The notes beneath the pieces were generated by a model. The model searched no databases. It was given only the letters and a program-made list of their open reading frames with translations, and had not been told where the DNA came from. The position numbers were made by a program, and so were the translations under genes. 64,000 bases of DNA from Tubulanus polymorphus (lineage: Eukaryota > Nemertea > Palaeonemertea > Tubulaniformes > Tubulanidae). Within the stretch, counting starts at the first letter, position 1; each line of letters starts with the position of its first letter. This document shows positions 25,901-35,964 of this stretch, piece by piece. Where the stretch lies: positions 11,847,001-11,911,000 of the forward strand of contig NC_134025.1 of NCBI RefSeq assembly GCF_964204645.1, given 5' to 3'.

Positions 25901-28900
25901 AATTGGTGGCAGGTACACGTGCATGTATAGCCGCGATCACACAGAGACGATTTGGCCCGGGCCAAATTGGCACGTACCAAATTAGAGAGAACACTCACAC
26001 GCAAACCATTCACTCGAAACTAAACAATGCTCAAACAAAGTGAAGTGGTCCGGCCAAGTTTGACCAAGGCCCATTTGGTACCCGTGTGAACTGCTGTTAC
26101 GGGCCAAATTTGGCTCGGCCCAAAAATGCTCGTGTGATCGCGGGGTATGTCTGAATGTGACATCAAGTTAGAGAATAGAAGGAAGGTTCAAGGTGGTTTT
26201 ATGAAGGTCGTCTCTGTCCCATAATCAGTGGTTTAGAAAATCCAAATTATGAATGATTTCATGAAGACATAAATCTAATATTGCACGCATGAACAGCATT
26301 TATCTATTTTCAAATCAAATCAGTCATAAATAATGGTGCAAAGGGAATCTTGCGTAAAATTGTATAATGTCTAGTAGGCCAATTGGTACTTCAAGCCGAA
26401 GGTGCATGAATGGAGGGATTTCGCAGTTATTTCACCAAAAAATGGGAAAAATATATAATAGTCATAATTGGAGCTGTACGGGCACTGCCTCTCCCAGTAT
26501 GATTATTTCGGTAATTGGCTCACTTCGGTGAATTTTTATTCAAATTTATTTCCAACCAACTCAATTGAAGATTTGTTTTGGCAAAATTTGCCGAGATATA
26601 TTTAAAATTGTTAATCATTGGTTCTGCTCTGTAAAGCGAATTGCTTAAGCCTAACATGTACAGCGAAAAAAAAACCACGAAACCAGAAACATATTTTGTG
26701 TTTATGCATTTCTATGCACCTAGCACCACTAGCAATGAGAAGAAGTAAGATATAGTTGTATCATATGATATCAAACAGGCAGTGATATCAATCAGTCATG
26801 TGATACGCTCGTTGTCAATGCTGATATTGTTCATCAGTGTTTCTTTTTTAGATACCGTAGTCTTCACATCACAAACAGCAAATGAAACAATGTTTCTCAT
26901 TTGTGTTTGTGAAACTGATATGTTTGAGAAAGTGTCAAACAATGCTTCAGGGGGGGGGGCTCCGCATTCAGAGCGACGAAACAAGCCAGAAAATGTTTTT
27001 GTTTTTTTTAAGTGCTATGCATGCTAGGCTTTCTTTCTTCAGAAAGAAATGCTTGAAGAAAGAAATGCTTTACAATAAGGTTCAGTACAATTGCGTGAAC
27101 ACCTACAATGCAGGTTCAAGAAACAATAATTATGGTTTTATTCTAATTAGATAAAACAATAACTATTGTTTCTTGAATCTGCATTGTGGGTGTTCACGCA
27201 ATTTATACTCAAGACTGGAAATAAGCCGCGATCACACTAGATACAGCGCTTATGAAGTACCGCACTTTGTCGGTGCCGAATTCACCAAAATACGGCGCTT
27301 ACACAGCCAGTTACGTTCACACTACCAGTCGGCAATTCGGCACTTAGTAAACCCAGTATAGCAGTCACCCGGTGTGCCGATAGAGGGGAGTGTAATTAGT
27401 GTTGTGTGTATTGTACTACTACGCAGATGTAAATACTCGCCGAATCTGCGTTCCCACTACAGTCAAAATACACAGCCAGCTCAGTTTCGTACTGAGATTG
27501 GGTTTTCGGCGCGGAATCACTTTCCGCGCTTAATAAGCCGCGTATTTCAGTATGGAACTGAATAAGCCGCGAATAGGCCTCGAATAATTTCCAAGTGTGA
27601 TTGCTTAGTACCGTACTGAAATCCTAGTGTGAACGCAGCTATAGTCTCAACCATTTATAAAGGCGCAGTACCTTCATATGTGGATTTTCGAGCAGTTTCA
27701 ACAATTCCACCGATTCCGACGAGAATGGATGGCAATGTAAATGATCCGCAGCCTCAGCAGCGATTGACGCCGCTTTCTCGGTATCCGGTTTCAGCTCGCG
27801 ATCGTCCAGATCCGCCATACGTTGATGAACCTTCAACAGCGACGTGAAGTCTTCGCTTTTGAAATAGCCTTGCAGGAAATTAACGTCGTCATCTTTCGCG
27901 CCGCTTTTTGTTCGTATTTGGCTCAAAGAACTCAACAATTTTTGTACGCCTGAAAACAAGAAAATTCAAATTTTCCATTAAAGGGTTTCATGAAACTTCC
28001 CTTATTCTATAAGAAAATCAACATTGATATCATTCGTTATAGTTCATCATCTTTTCCCAAGGGCCTGAATGTCCATAACGGCAGTGCAGCCATTAGAGCA
28101 CTTTTTACACCTCCGATTAACCTGCATTGTTTGCAATACCTCCACAAAAACATCTGATATTCTTCACACATCTGATTCAAGTTTAAACCAGGGCGAATTC
28201 AGGGGGTGGTCTCAGGGATCCCGACCCTGCCTTCCTATATCAGGTTGCCCTTTTCTTTAAAACAGAGATTGCGTGGAAACTGTATATTTTACACTCATCC
28301 TCTTTGAAATTGCATCCTTTCCGGTTTACTTCCTCAAAGATATCTAATACCGAGGGAGGAATCTGCTGGTGGCCATTGACATGGCTGCTATATCCGAGAA
28401 ATGCCCTATCTTTTCTTCTGAACCCCTGCCTTCCAATTATTCTAGATCCATCCCTGTTTAAATTCTATACCCATCAATATCTCCACTGCGTAAAACAATT
28501 TTCTTGAGTAGCGTACCTGTACCTGTGGATGCAACATTGTTTATTTACTCATCAATAATCAAAACACACGCACCGCTGTACAGGTATATCATGGTTAGGG
28601 TAGAATTTCAAGAAAATTTCTCACTAATATTAATAGCTGATCTTTTTTTAGTTTGAACTTGATATTAACCCTAATTTGACTTAACAAAGGGCACTCAGCA
28701 ATCGATGTGTCCCAAATGGATTAAACCCTATATAATGATCAAACTATTCAGATTCTGCAAGGGTATGGGCTCCTCCCTTGATCACTATCCATTTTGGGTA
28801 GGTAGTGATATCTGACCACCAAGTGATTGCTTTTGCCGGAAATATGCAGTCAAATTCCTGTGGGGACCATCATAATTTCTTTTCAATCATTTTTCCACAG

Positions 28901-31900
28901 CAGTTTGATAGGCATGGGTGTCCATAAAAATGTTCAAATTTGAACTTGAAGCACTGTAGCTGATGTTCACAAAGATTGTAGGTAAAAAGATATGCTGTAA
29001 TAATGCCAGCGGTAATAATGCCAGAGGTAAAAATGCCATAGGTAATAATGCCAGAAATAAAAATGCCAGAGGTAAAAATGCCAGGGGTATAAAAATGCCC
29101 GAGGAAATAATGCCAGAAGGGTAAATTGATTCCATTTTTATAAGAAACAAGTGTATCAAAAACTTGTAAACTATTCATCAAATGGTTGCTTGATGTTATG
29201 AATTACAGCAAACTAACTCGTCGAAAACTTTTTGATTTTAATTATCATACCTATTATTGTACCTAAATAAATTCTTCGCTTAAATTCCCTCATATTTCCT
29301 TCTGGCATTTTTACTTATGAAGTGATTTTACCTCTGGCATTTTTGCCTCTAGCATTTTTACTTCTGGCATTATTACCCGGATTCGGTAAAAATGCCACCA
29401 AATTTCGCAACAGGAAAAAAATGCCACTTTTTGAATAGTAGGAAACCAGGAAAAAATTATTTACATACATAGATTTAAGTTGACTGTAATTATCATTCAT
29501 CTTATCAATGATGTTTCAATTGAATTTCCAACTTACTATTGTATTTGGCTGTATTTTAGTACCCCTAAGTTTCCCCACTTAAGTTTACGGCTGGTTTTAT
29601 ATATTGTTTATTACCCCTAGCGTGTACTTATTACTTACATAATTATTAGTCTGTCTGAAAAAAACTGTGGAATTGTTATCAGAATTGTCATCCGACGAAT
29701 TACTAAAAATCTATTAGCCTCTATTCCTAATAAAAATAAAATTCATGGTCAGTAGTAAAGTAGTAATCAAATTTCGAACATGTATATAATCTGAATAGGT
29801 AATGTCTGAACATAAACTGTGGAATTTTACTATAATCGTTTCGTTCGTTTTAAACTGTTGAAAAGAAATCATTGTATATTACTTGTTAATCGAAAAATGT
29901 ACATTACTTGTTAATCTTGCAAATTATTATTCTGTCTGAAAATAAACTGTGGAATTATTATCAATATTTGTTCATTTGAAACTGTTGAAAAAAATCGTCG
30001 GTCGCATTTTTACCGGTGGCATTTTTTTCCGTATATCGTTCACAAATACGTTTGAAATTTCAAATGAGACTATAAAATTTAATTCAAATAGGCCTGACTA
30101 TTTTTACATAGTCGAAAGGAGTATATTGTAACAAACTAAGTTCCCATTGATTTAACTGAATATTTCCTATAGATTTAGATTCGAAACTCATAAACCAATG
30201 TATAAAATCGGCCGAATGAAACATTACGGCGCTTTTCTGTGCTTTTTTTTCTCAAAGAAACAGGTAGACCCGATAGCACAAGGACATTTCGCTCTTGCCG
30301 CTTTTGATAAATAAAAACTTTCGAAAGCAAACATCTTTGTTTTTGAAGCAATAAGCGAGGCAGGCTATTCTCCAACAATAATGTGAACTCAAGTCGATAA
30401 TGAAATTATCTCAAGACGCCAAAAGGATACTCCACGAGTGAGTCACACTCAACGTACTACACACATCATGCATAAACGTTCTACTCGTAATTTACTATAC
30501 GCAACAACGACAGTTCCTTCATGTACTAGTCTTCCACCGCAGGCACACTAAGTCAAATTCATTTATATTTCTATGGTTTCATAGCACTATTAAAATCATT
30601 GAAAGAAATATTTTTCAGCACCTTTAAGGCAATCATTGATTTTAGCATGGATTCTTTTTATACAACGCATTACAAAAACACCACTAAGAACACCATTCAG
30701 TATCTGAATAAAATATTGCAACTCAGATAACCCTTTCAATACCACATAGTGTCTCCGCTGCTGTACCGGAGGGAATTTAGGGGTTTATAGGGGTATATTT
30801 GAGGCTTCATAGAATGGTTAGGCCTACCAAGGAATCTGACACAGAAAAATCATATAGCATGTTGATAACTTTTGGGCCAACAAAGTAAATATAAATAATT
30901 TGGATGTAAGTAAACTTGAGGTCAAGGTCACATACTCCAAGATGGCTGCCATGAAAACAAATGACAAAAAAGTTTCAGATAAACTGATCTGTCTCCCAGG
31001 AAAATGCACTAATCTATTTAATTTCAACTGAAATTGTATGCCATATATCCTTACCTTATAAAGTAAAAATTTCAAAGCAATAGAACTAAAAAATTTTATT
31101 TTTCCACTCACTTACGCACTTTTCCACCGATATGTTGGAAGGTCGTGTGTAAGGGGTTTCAGTGGGGTATAATTTCAGGCCTCAGAAAATTGTTACCTAC
31201 CTATTTGACACTGATACATTGTATAACATGGTGTTGATAAACTTTTGGCTTACAAATAAGACAAATAATTTGAATATATATGACCTTGAGGATGGACAGT
31301 TTCTGGTACTTCATTATTGTTATCGGTGTCCATTGCCATGACAACCGGATCAACAGGGTCTAAAAAAATTGTCACTGATTTCATTTTCATCATCAAAATC
31401 ATTGCCGACACTAAACCTATTTTCTGACTAAGTCTCATCATTTGAACTGCACTGTCATATTCGTTGTTTGTCCACTACCAAATTCCAAGTCACCAGTATC
31501 CCTGTCAGCATCATATACGAGCTGCTGAACCATTTCATCCAGCCAAATTGTTTTTCCTGGCTGCTGCAATCTTGGATTTTATGCAGATGGCAGTACCGGC
31601 TGATACTGATAGATATGCCCTTCTAGAAGAAGGGTTAAGCGATATCACATACGGTGCAGGTATGCTAGCTTGCCAATTTGTACCATATGCCATACGGTAG
31701 TGGTATTGTAAGGGTTAAGGCAAAATATGTGGCTTCTAAGCAACATAAAAACTGGAAGGAATATTCCAGGAAGGAACAGGAACTGTATTCCGGAATATAG
31801 TCAGTAAAAAATTTGACTTACATATTTTTAAAAGTACATAATCTGAAAGGTCCCGAATGCCTTAGATAGATGGAAAACGAGTACTTTTTCAAAAATTTCC

Positions 31901-32752
31901 TGGGGAGGACCCCAAACTCCTCCTCTTTAATCAGTTTCACACGTACAATGCTAGCTACTTCGTTGGCAGATCATTGAGCAGTAATTTCTAGAAATATAGT
32001 AAAATTCACCCGCTGGATCCACCCCTGAGGAATATATTGGAAAGGAATGCATTTCAAACTGTATCACCACTACCCACGAGAGGATTTTAGTAGAAATTCA
32101 TTAATCCGTTACCAGACATCGTCCCATCTGTTACAGTACTGAGTATATTGTGAGCTGCAAGTTCATCTATTTGCTTTGTTAGCTCGTCCTATACAGAACA
32201 CACAAATAGAGCAAATTGAATCGTCGGAGGGTGTCACATTATCCCCAGGGAAAATTTCACCAGGAAAAAGGAACCCCTGCAACTTCTTATTGTGGGTCTT
32301 ATATGGGGTCAACCCGGCCAGCCACCTCCGGCTTCCAAATTTCACCATCATGAGGCACCATTCTTAATATTTTCGAAATGACCCTAACTATGAAATTCAA
32401 TCCATTGATATAGTCGAACTGGAATCTGAACTCTCTTATTTCTTTGAATCATATTTCTTTGATGCTTATAATAAAGCCATTATCCGTCTGCATTAATAGG
32501 GTGTGTGAAATCTACCTTATTCTTCACATATTTGATTACTGGATTACTGTATTTTTATTAGGCATTTCACTCATTTCTTTCAAAATTAAGCATCAAATGG
32601 ACGAATCGGAAAATTCTCCGCTATAAGCTTTAATTTCGCGTCAACTTCGTTTAATATAAGCAACTAATTCCGAGAAATCAAATTGATAAATACTGATACA
32701 GACCTGGATCAATGAGCTGTCCATGGGCATTTGGTGAGATAACTGGCATCAT
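18608..32752 (-). CDS. MPP7: MAGUK p55 scaffold protein, MPP7/MPP3-like
   Basis: Membrane-associated scaffold that in animals links Crumbs/DLG/LIN7 polarity complexes at cell junctions. Coding exons in transcript order (- strand): 32752-32704, 27949-27672, 25793-25659, 25287-25123, 24605-24528, 21591-21398, 20945-20800, 19947-19783, 19245-19152, 19065-18957, 18877-18608. All phases agree and total 1,683 nt (560 aa plus stop), close to the usual ~576 aa. Order: L27N-L27C, PDZ, SH3, hook, guanylate-kinase domain, ending [10 protein letters not shown]. The PDZ core [13 protein letters not shown] and SH3 block [14 protein letters not shown] are diagnostic of the family. GGAADRSGL plus neighbouring WAC favour MPP7 over MPP1/2/5/6. 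Only the first exon is uncertain. Introns hold many mobile elements. Confidence 0.9.
20073..20631. mobile_element. DNA transposon remnant with CAG(G/T)GGCGGATCCA termini
   Basis: A 559-bp element in an MPP7 intron. The left end is CAGGGGCGGATCCAGGAT. The right end is the inverse of CAGTGGCGGATCCATGGGG. The pentamer TTAGC flanks it on both sides (20068-20072 and 20632-20636), consistent with a target-site duplication. The interior is non-coding and GC-richer than the host intron. Such termini occur on hAT-like non-autonomous elements of many animals; the superfamily is inference. Confidence 0.7.
20800..20945 (-). CDS. MPP7: MPP7 SH3-hook linker exon
   Basis: A 146-nt exon between SH3 and GK. 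It encodes [20 protein letters not shown] and then a basic, lysine/arginine-rich stretch (RGSKRSKKN). It corresponds to the hook region of p55 proteins, which binds protein 4.1/FERM partners in relatives. Acceptor TTTCGTAG and donor GAAG|GTAGGG fit the phases of its neighbours (2 in, 1 out). A longer frame on the same strand through this exon is a shadow that does not fit the phases. Confidence 0.8.
21011..21244. mobile_element. 234-bp foldback element with hammerhead-like core
   Basis: Near-perfect inverted arms run inwards from AATAAGATAAAAACCCAC at the left and its complement at the right, with a short centre near 21118-21131. It lies between the hook and SH3 exons of MPP7. The + strand carries CTGACGA (21124-21130) and GAAAC (21150-21154) around a six-pair stem. 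It has no coding capacity and resembles MITE or Penelope-related repeats; see findings. Confidence 0.75.
21398..21591 (-). CDS. MPP7: MPP7 SH3 domain exon
   Basis: Encodes [20 protein letters not shown], the SH3 core [20 protein letters not shown], and VPSRKLLEK. The WW pair of the ligand-binding surface is present. Acceptor TATTACAG, donor AAA|GTGAGT, phase 0 in and 2 out. The methionine at the exon start is internal and not an initiator, since the preceding PDZ exon joins in phase 0. Confidence 0.9.
21831..22984. repeat. Perfect (AACC)n microsatellite, ~288 units
   Basis: About 1,154 bp of uninterrupted AACC on the + strand, which is GGTT on the MPP7-sense strand. It lies in the intron between the PDZ-end and SH3 exons. 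Long open frames encoding TNQP or VGWL repeats cross it in several frames and on both strands. They follow from a 4-bp period with no stop triplet and are not genes. The flanks are unique. Confidence 0.97.
23185..23250 (+). repeat. tRNA-like SINE head or tRNA relic
   Basis: The segment has an A-box-like TGGCTGAGTG and a B-box-like GGTTCGAATCC with only ~20 bp between them. That is shorter than in a working tRNA gene. No full cloverleaf can be drawn. It is likely a decayed SINE or tRNA fragment in an MPP7 intron. Confidence 0.4.
24528..25793 (-). CDS. MPP7: MPP7 L27-PDZ linker and PDZ domain exons
   Basis: Three phase-0 exons. 25793-25659 encodes [20 protein letters not shown] and the first PDZ strand, HNEPL. 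25287-25123 holds [20 protein letters not shown] and the loop GDEVVEVNG. 24605-24528 completes the domain with [13 protein letters not shown]. The carboxylate-binding loop EPLGAT spans the first intron, as in vertebrate MPP3/MPP7. Confidence 0.9.
24747..24910. mobile_element. Foldback element with GGGTTTCATAGA termini
   Basis: Inverted ends CCAGGGCTGGGTTTCATAGA and TCTATGAAACCAGGCCCT bound ~164 bp in the intron just downstream of the PDZ core exons of MPP7. It belongs to the loose group of 'GGGCC(C/T)AGTTTCA' foldbacks seen several times in the window. Confidence 0.6.
25930..26143. mobile_element. MITE with GCGATCACAC termini, copy 2
   Basis: A 214-bp element with ends GCCGCGATCACACAGAGACG and CTCGTGTGATCGCGG. 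Subterminal TTTGGCCCGGGCC and GGGCCAAATTTGGC blocks are present. It is the best-preserved copy of this family and sits in the MPP7 intron upstream of the L27-PDZ linker exon. Confidence 0.75.
27087..27204. mobile_element. 118-bp hairpin element
   Basis: Inverted arms AATTGCGTGAACACCTACAA and its near-complement, ending TGTTCACGCAATTT, pair over ~50 bp around an AT-rich centre. It is non-coding and lies in an MPP7 intron next to another element (27225-27642). Confidence 0.65.
27225..27642. mobile_element. Element with GCGATCACACTAG / CTAGTGTGAACGC ends
   Basis: A ~418-bp non-coding element with inverted ends. The left end is related to the GCGATCACAC family. The interior repeats short phrases such as AAGCCGCG and GTACTGA. 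Its right edge lies only ~30 bp beyond the splice donor of the MPP7 L27 exon. Confidence 0.55.
27672..27949 (-). CDS. MPP7: MPP7 L27N-L27C exon
   Basis: A single 278-nt exon encodes both L27 modules. The first is [16 protein letters not shown]...[20 protein letters not shown]. The second ends [17 protein letters not shown]. In MPP7 these bind DLG1 and LIN7. Acceptor TTTTCAG, donor AAG|GTACTG, phase 2 bases in and 0 out. The residues [13 protein letters not shown] followed by ALMSAHD match the family junction well. Confidence 0.9.
28996..29400. mobile_element. Element with inverted subterminal minisatellites (GGTAAAAATGCCAGA)
   Basis: The left part (28996-29119) has about seven tandem ~15-bp units of the GGTAATAATGCCAGA / GGTAAAAATGCCAGA type. 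The right part (29298-29400) has units of the same sequence, mostly in reverse complement. Further single units lie near 29415 and 30003-30030. The arrangement looks like terminal and subterminal repeats of one transposon. Confidence 0.55.
29640..29968. repeat. Diverged tandem repeat (TCTGAAAATAAACTGTGG)
   Basis: Three copies of a phrase like GTCTGAAAATAAACTGTGGAA begin near 29651, 29803 and 29933. They share follow-on sequence AAACTGTTGAAAA and are spaced ~130-150 bp apart. Non-coding, in the large first intron of MPP7. Confidence 0.5.
32704..32752 (-). CDS. MPP7: Proposed first coding exon of MPP7
   Basis: On the - strand, ATGATG begins a frame [17 protein letters not shown] that ends one base into a codon at CCAG|GTCTGT. 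This is exactly the phase the L27 exon needs. The exon would begin at 32795 after TTTCCAG, and its upstream part stays open without another ATG. Joining gives a start ~17 residues before L27N, as in vertebrate MPP7. The conservation-like look and phase support it, but no transcript evidence is available. Confidence 0.55.
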
Positions 32753-33245
32753 GCAGCACAGAAACCCTGGCCTATAACTATTCCCCCTGTCCTTCCTGGA
32801 AATACAAATTATGAATAGAATAAGATTAGATTCATAAGACAATATAATGTAAGATTCAATCAATGAACGATGAAGTGGTCAGAATATCAAGAGCAGCCAA
32901 TATTTAATACGACAATTAACAGATATAGGCCTATAGATATATAGACCCATAAATATATATATACATTTTTTAAACTCAAATTCTCCACTAAAACTCTACA
33001 ATTCCTCAGAAAGATTCCCAGAAATACGCACTCCATGAAAGATAGATCTTCACATTTCCCTTCTATTCGAAAAAATGGATAGAACTTCAGATTGGTGCTT
33101 GCAACGTGGCGATGGTTTACTACTAGCAGGTGTTTCTCATAATGTATCACCCAGGCTTCACATTTGCTTGCGGTTTTTTGATGTTCGACATGTTTTCGCA
33201 CTTACGCGAATTCGCCAGTTAATCATCAACCGAGCCATCAAGTAC

Positions 33246-33330
33246 CCACCTGCATTTCCTCTATATAAATAACATAATCCTTCAGTAGTTTATACAGATC
33301 GAGCTGACATACCCGCCAGGCAGGTTTACG
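33246..33330 (-). other. Possible 5'UTR exon of MPP7
   Basis: A short open stretch on the - strand encodes LDLYKLLKDYVIYIEEMQ and runs into a donor-like CAG|GTGGGT or G|GTACTT. It has no upstream in-frame ATG and an in-frame stop further up. It may be an untranslated first exon, an alternative start exon using the ATG at 33255-33253, or chance. Confidence 0.3.
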
Positions 33331-33650
33331 CAATCTCGACAAAGAGAAGATCCGCCTAACTCCTCAACGCGTTGTCAGGGGAGAGTGAATTTTTTGCTCT
33401 TGGATAGCCGCGAACTCTATTCCAGCTTACTCGCTCGACGTTTTCGATGCTACCGGATAGATCTGCACTATCGTTCAATGCACTGTAACATCACCGAGGG
33501 GAGAGTCGACGAATCAAAAGCGAGATACCGGTTTCCATGGCGACGAGGATATCTACGCTACTGATCTATCGCCGGCGATGATGATGCAAAATGCGAAGCT
33601 CGGTGATCAGCGTAGACTCACGGAGCCAGGAATATTTATTCCCTGGATGC
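33300..33650 (-). promoter_or_regulatory. Candidate MPP7 promoter with X-box-like site
   Basis: This stretch is CpG-richer than its surroundings and lies just upstream of the proposed MPP7 first exons. At 33531-33544 the sequence GTTTCCATGGCGAC fits the RFX X-box pattern RYYNYY-NN-RRNRAC. No TATA box is obvious. Assignment rests on position and composition only. Confidence 0.35.
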
Positions 33651-34720
33651 CGGGACATCATCGAAGGATAAATGAATAAATAATAAATAATGTTGTTACG
33701 AGGTGAATCATTATACTAATATAATAAACTCAATTCGAGGCACTTCCGCCGCTGCCAACGATTCATTAATTGTTCAAACAGCTATAAAGAGCCTTCCACG
33801 TTCCACGAAATGATGAAAGCGTGTTGCCGACTACTATTCCCCATATTTCAGTCCCCGTATTTCCCGGACTCGCGTGCGTGTGAAAAGTGTCAATTTTTCG
33901 CTAATGCCCTGATTAGTTTTGCCACTCTAATTCATCGTTTTCGCATAAAAGAGTTATTGAAATTTTTTTTTAAAGTTTTCACGAGGTCCCCAGAATGTCG
34001 GAACTTTTGAGAAAAATAAATCAGAACGGCATTGTAGTAGTCCCTTATTCGAGGCTTTTACGTTCCAATTTCAACCAAATAAGTAAATAGGAAAATCATC
34101 CTTACTTTGAATAATTCTTTTTGTAATCTATAGTCTTTATCACTAAGAGCAAAATAAATATTCGTGCACAGAATTGCTGTAATACACTATCTGATCACTA
34201 ATTAGACCGTTCTAAATGGGTCCCTACCTGGAACGGACGAAATTTAGGATGGGCCATATCATCAGAATGCTCCTTCACACGTGTTGCTAATTTGGCTACA
34301 GATGATTACAAATGGGCCCGCAAGATTTTGTCATGAGTATTTTACCCAGCAATTCATATCTAAATGATAGATTTTATAGAGAGAAATGATAGATGAGTCC
34401 CTGGCCGTTCGAAAATTATGATGAATGCAATTTATACCAGGACACATCAATCTATGGCAAATTCTAGGAGATTTTTGAAGCAATCCCTAAAAAGCTACTT
34501 CTTGAACAAAACACGCAATAGACAGGTTTTAAGACAATATTCTGTTAGCCTATCCATTAATTTTTAGGCTATATAATTCAAAGATTATAATATGAAATCG
34601 GAAAACTATATTAATCAGCTTGATGACGAATTGCTGATGATTTTATTACAATTGAATCCATAACGCAGAGTACAATTTAGAATGGACCAGGAACCATTCC
34701 TTTCCAAAACAAACATTTAA

Positions 34721-34789
34721 GCGGAGACGATCTGGCCCGGGCCAAATTGGCACGGATCAGTCTCGGGCCAAATGCTCGTGTGATCGCGG
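34721..34789. mobile_element. MITE with GTGTGATCGC end, copy 3 (internally deleted)
   Basis: Only ~69 bp. GCGGAGACGATCTGGCCCGG at the left matches copy 2 after its first bases, and GCTCGTGTGATCGCGG closes it at the right. The interior is missing. Adjacent sequence to 34945 holds a separate inverted repeat ending GTGTGAATGC. Confidence 0.55.
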
Positions 34790-35768
34790 TTAGTCTGTTC
34801 CAAAATTTAGAAAAGACCTGGATCAGTCATTAAGGTCCTTCCAAATTTGAATGGAACAGACTTTTTGCTAGTGTGAATGCTTGGTCCGTTCTAATTTGGA
34901 AGGAGCCAAATTTAGACCGTTCTAAATAATGTAGAGTGAATGCGCCTTATGAATCAGATCTTTGAAAAATGTGTCTTTCCCCAGTGTTTAAGAATAGAAG
35001 TTTACCCGAGCCTACTCCATTCTTTTCTCAAAGTTTTGAAATTCTTTTCATTTCTTTTCGAAGTTTACCGATTTTTATCAACTCAAAGCTAATTGCAAAG
35101 ACAACACGTAGTCAGGTATGCAAACAGCCAACTTGCACATTTTAGGGAGAAAATTGGGATTTCAATCTTTTTAAAGTAGGAATTTTTAGGGATAATTGGG
35201 CTCACTCATATTTTAGGACATTATAGGACAATTTGAAGGTCCAAATTCCAAAATCATGAGATGTTTACATACTAACTATAGGTACCATACATAGGTCCGA
35301 TCAGGCCAGTAGGTTCAAACCCTTGCTCATTGACGGAGTTCCGCCCTGATACTGGTCAAAGAAAATCTGAGCATCAATTTCAAAAGATTCAATCACTCAT
35401 TGGTAACACTTTTTCATTCGTTTTTCGTTCAAAATATGCACTTGCTCCAAATCTTAGTCGACTTGAGGCCCAATTGTAAGAAAAAGAAGCCAAATTTTCA
35501 CCTCAAATATGCTTAAGTTGGAAAATTGCTTCTCTTTTTGCATCTCATTTACAAAAACTTTTTCGCAAGTACTCCCAGGACCCAACATTTGCATGGGCAC
35601 CTTACAAAAAGTTCCACAATGAAGAAAAAAAGAAAAAAGTTCCACTTTCATGAAAATTGAACCCCTCATAGACATGGCTAGATCTTTTGCATAGCACCGA
35701 GAGGCTTACCTCATGAGAAAAACATATAGGGTGTCTCCGAAAATGTGTGTTAGCCTGAACACGTCAGA

Positions 35769-35964
35769 TCACTTACATCTGGTCTCTGATCAGTCTTAAC
35801 GATCCAAATAAAAGGTGGTTAAAGATTACCAGCGAATAGTTGACAAAGTGCCAATTAAAAGTTCATTGCTACTTTATTTATTTATCTGCAATTTATCTTT
35901 GATCAACTTTTGAACAACTGGACCAAGATCGTTAAGACTCATCGCAGACCAGATGTAAGCCGAT
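35769..35964. mobile_element. Hairpin element (CTTACATCTGGTCTCTGAT)
   Basis: Inverted ends ATCACTTACATCTGGTC...AGTCTTAACGATC and GATCGTTAAGACT...GACCAGATGTAAG bound ~195 bp of non-coding sequence. The arms pair with a few mismatches. It is a MITE-like foldback of unknown superfamily. Confidence 0.6.

Noticed and set aside
28996-29400. CRISPR-like array
   Set aside because: The ~15-bp units are contiguous, without unique spacers, and the DNA is clearly animal.
32887-33201. 104-codon open frame on the - strand near the MPP7 5' end
   Set aside because: It resembles no known protein and its splice sites do not join in phase to the L27 exon. It is probably intronic.
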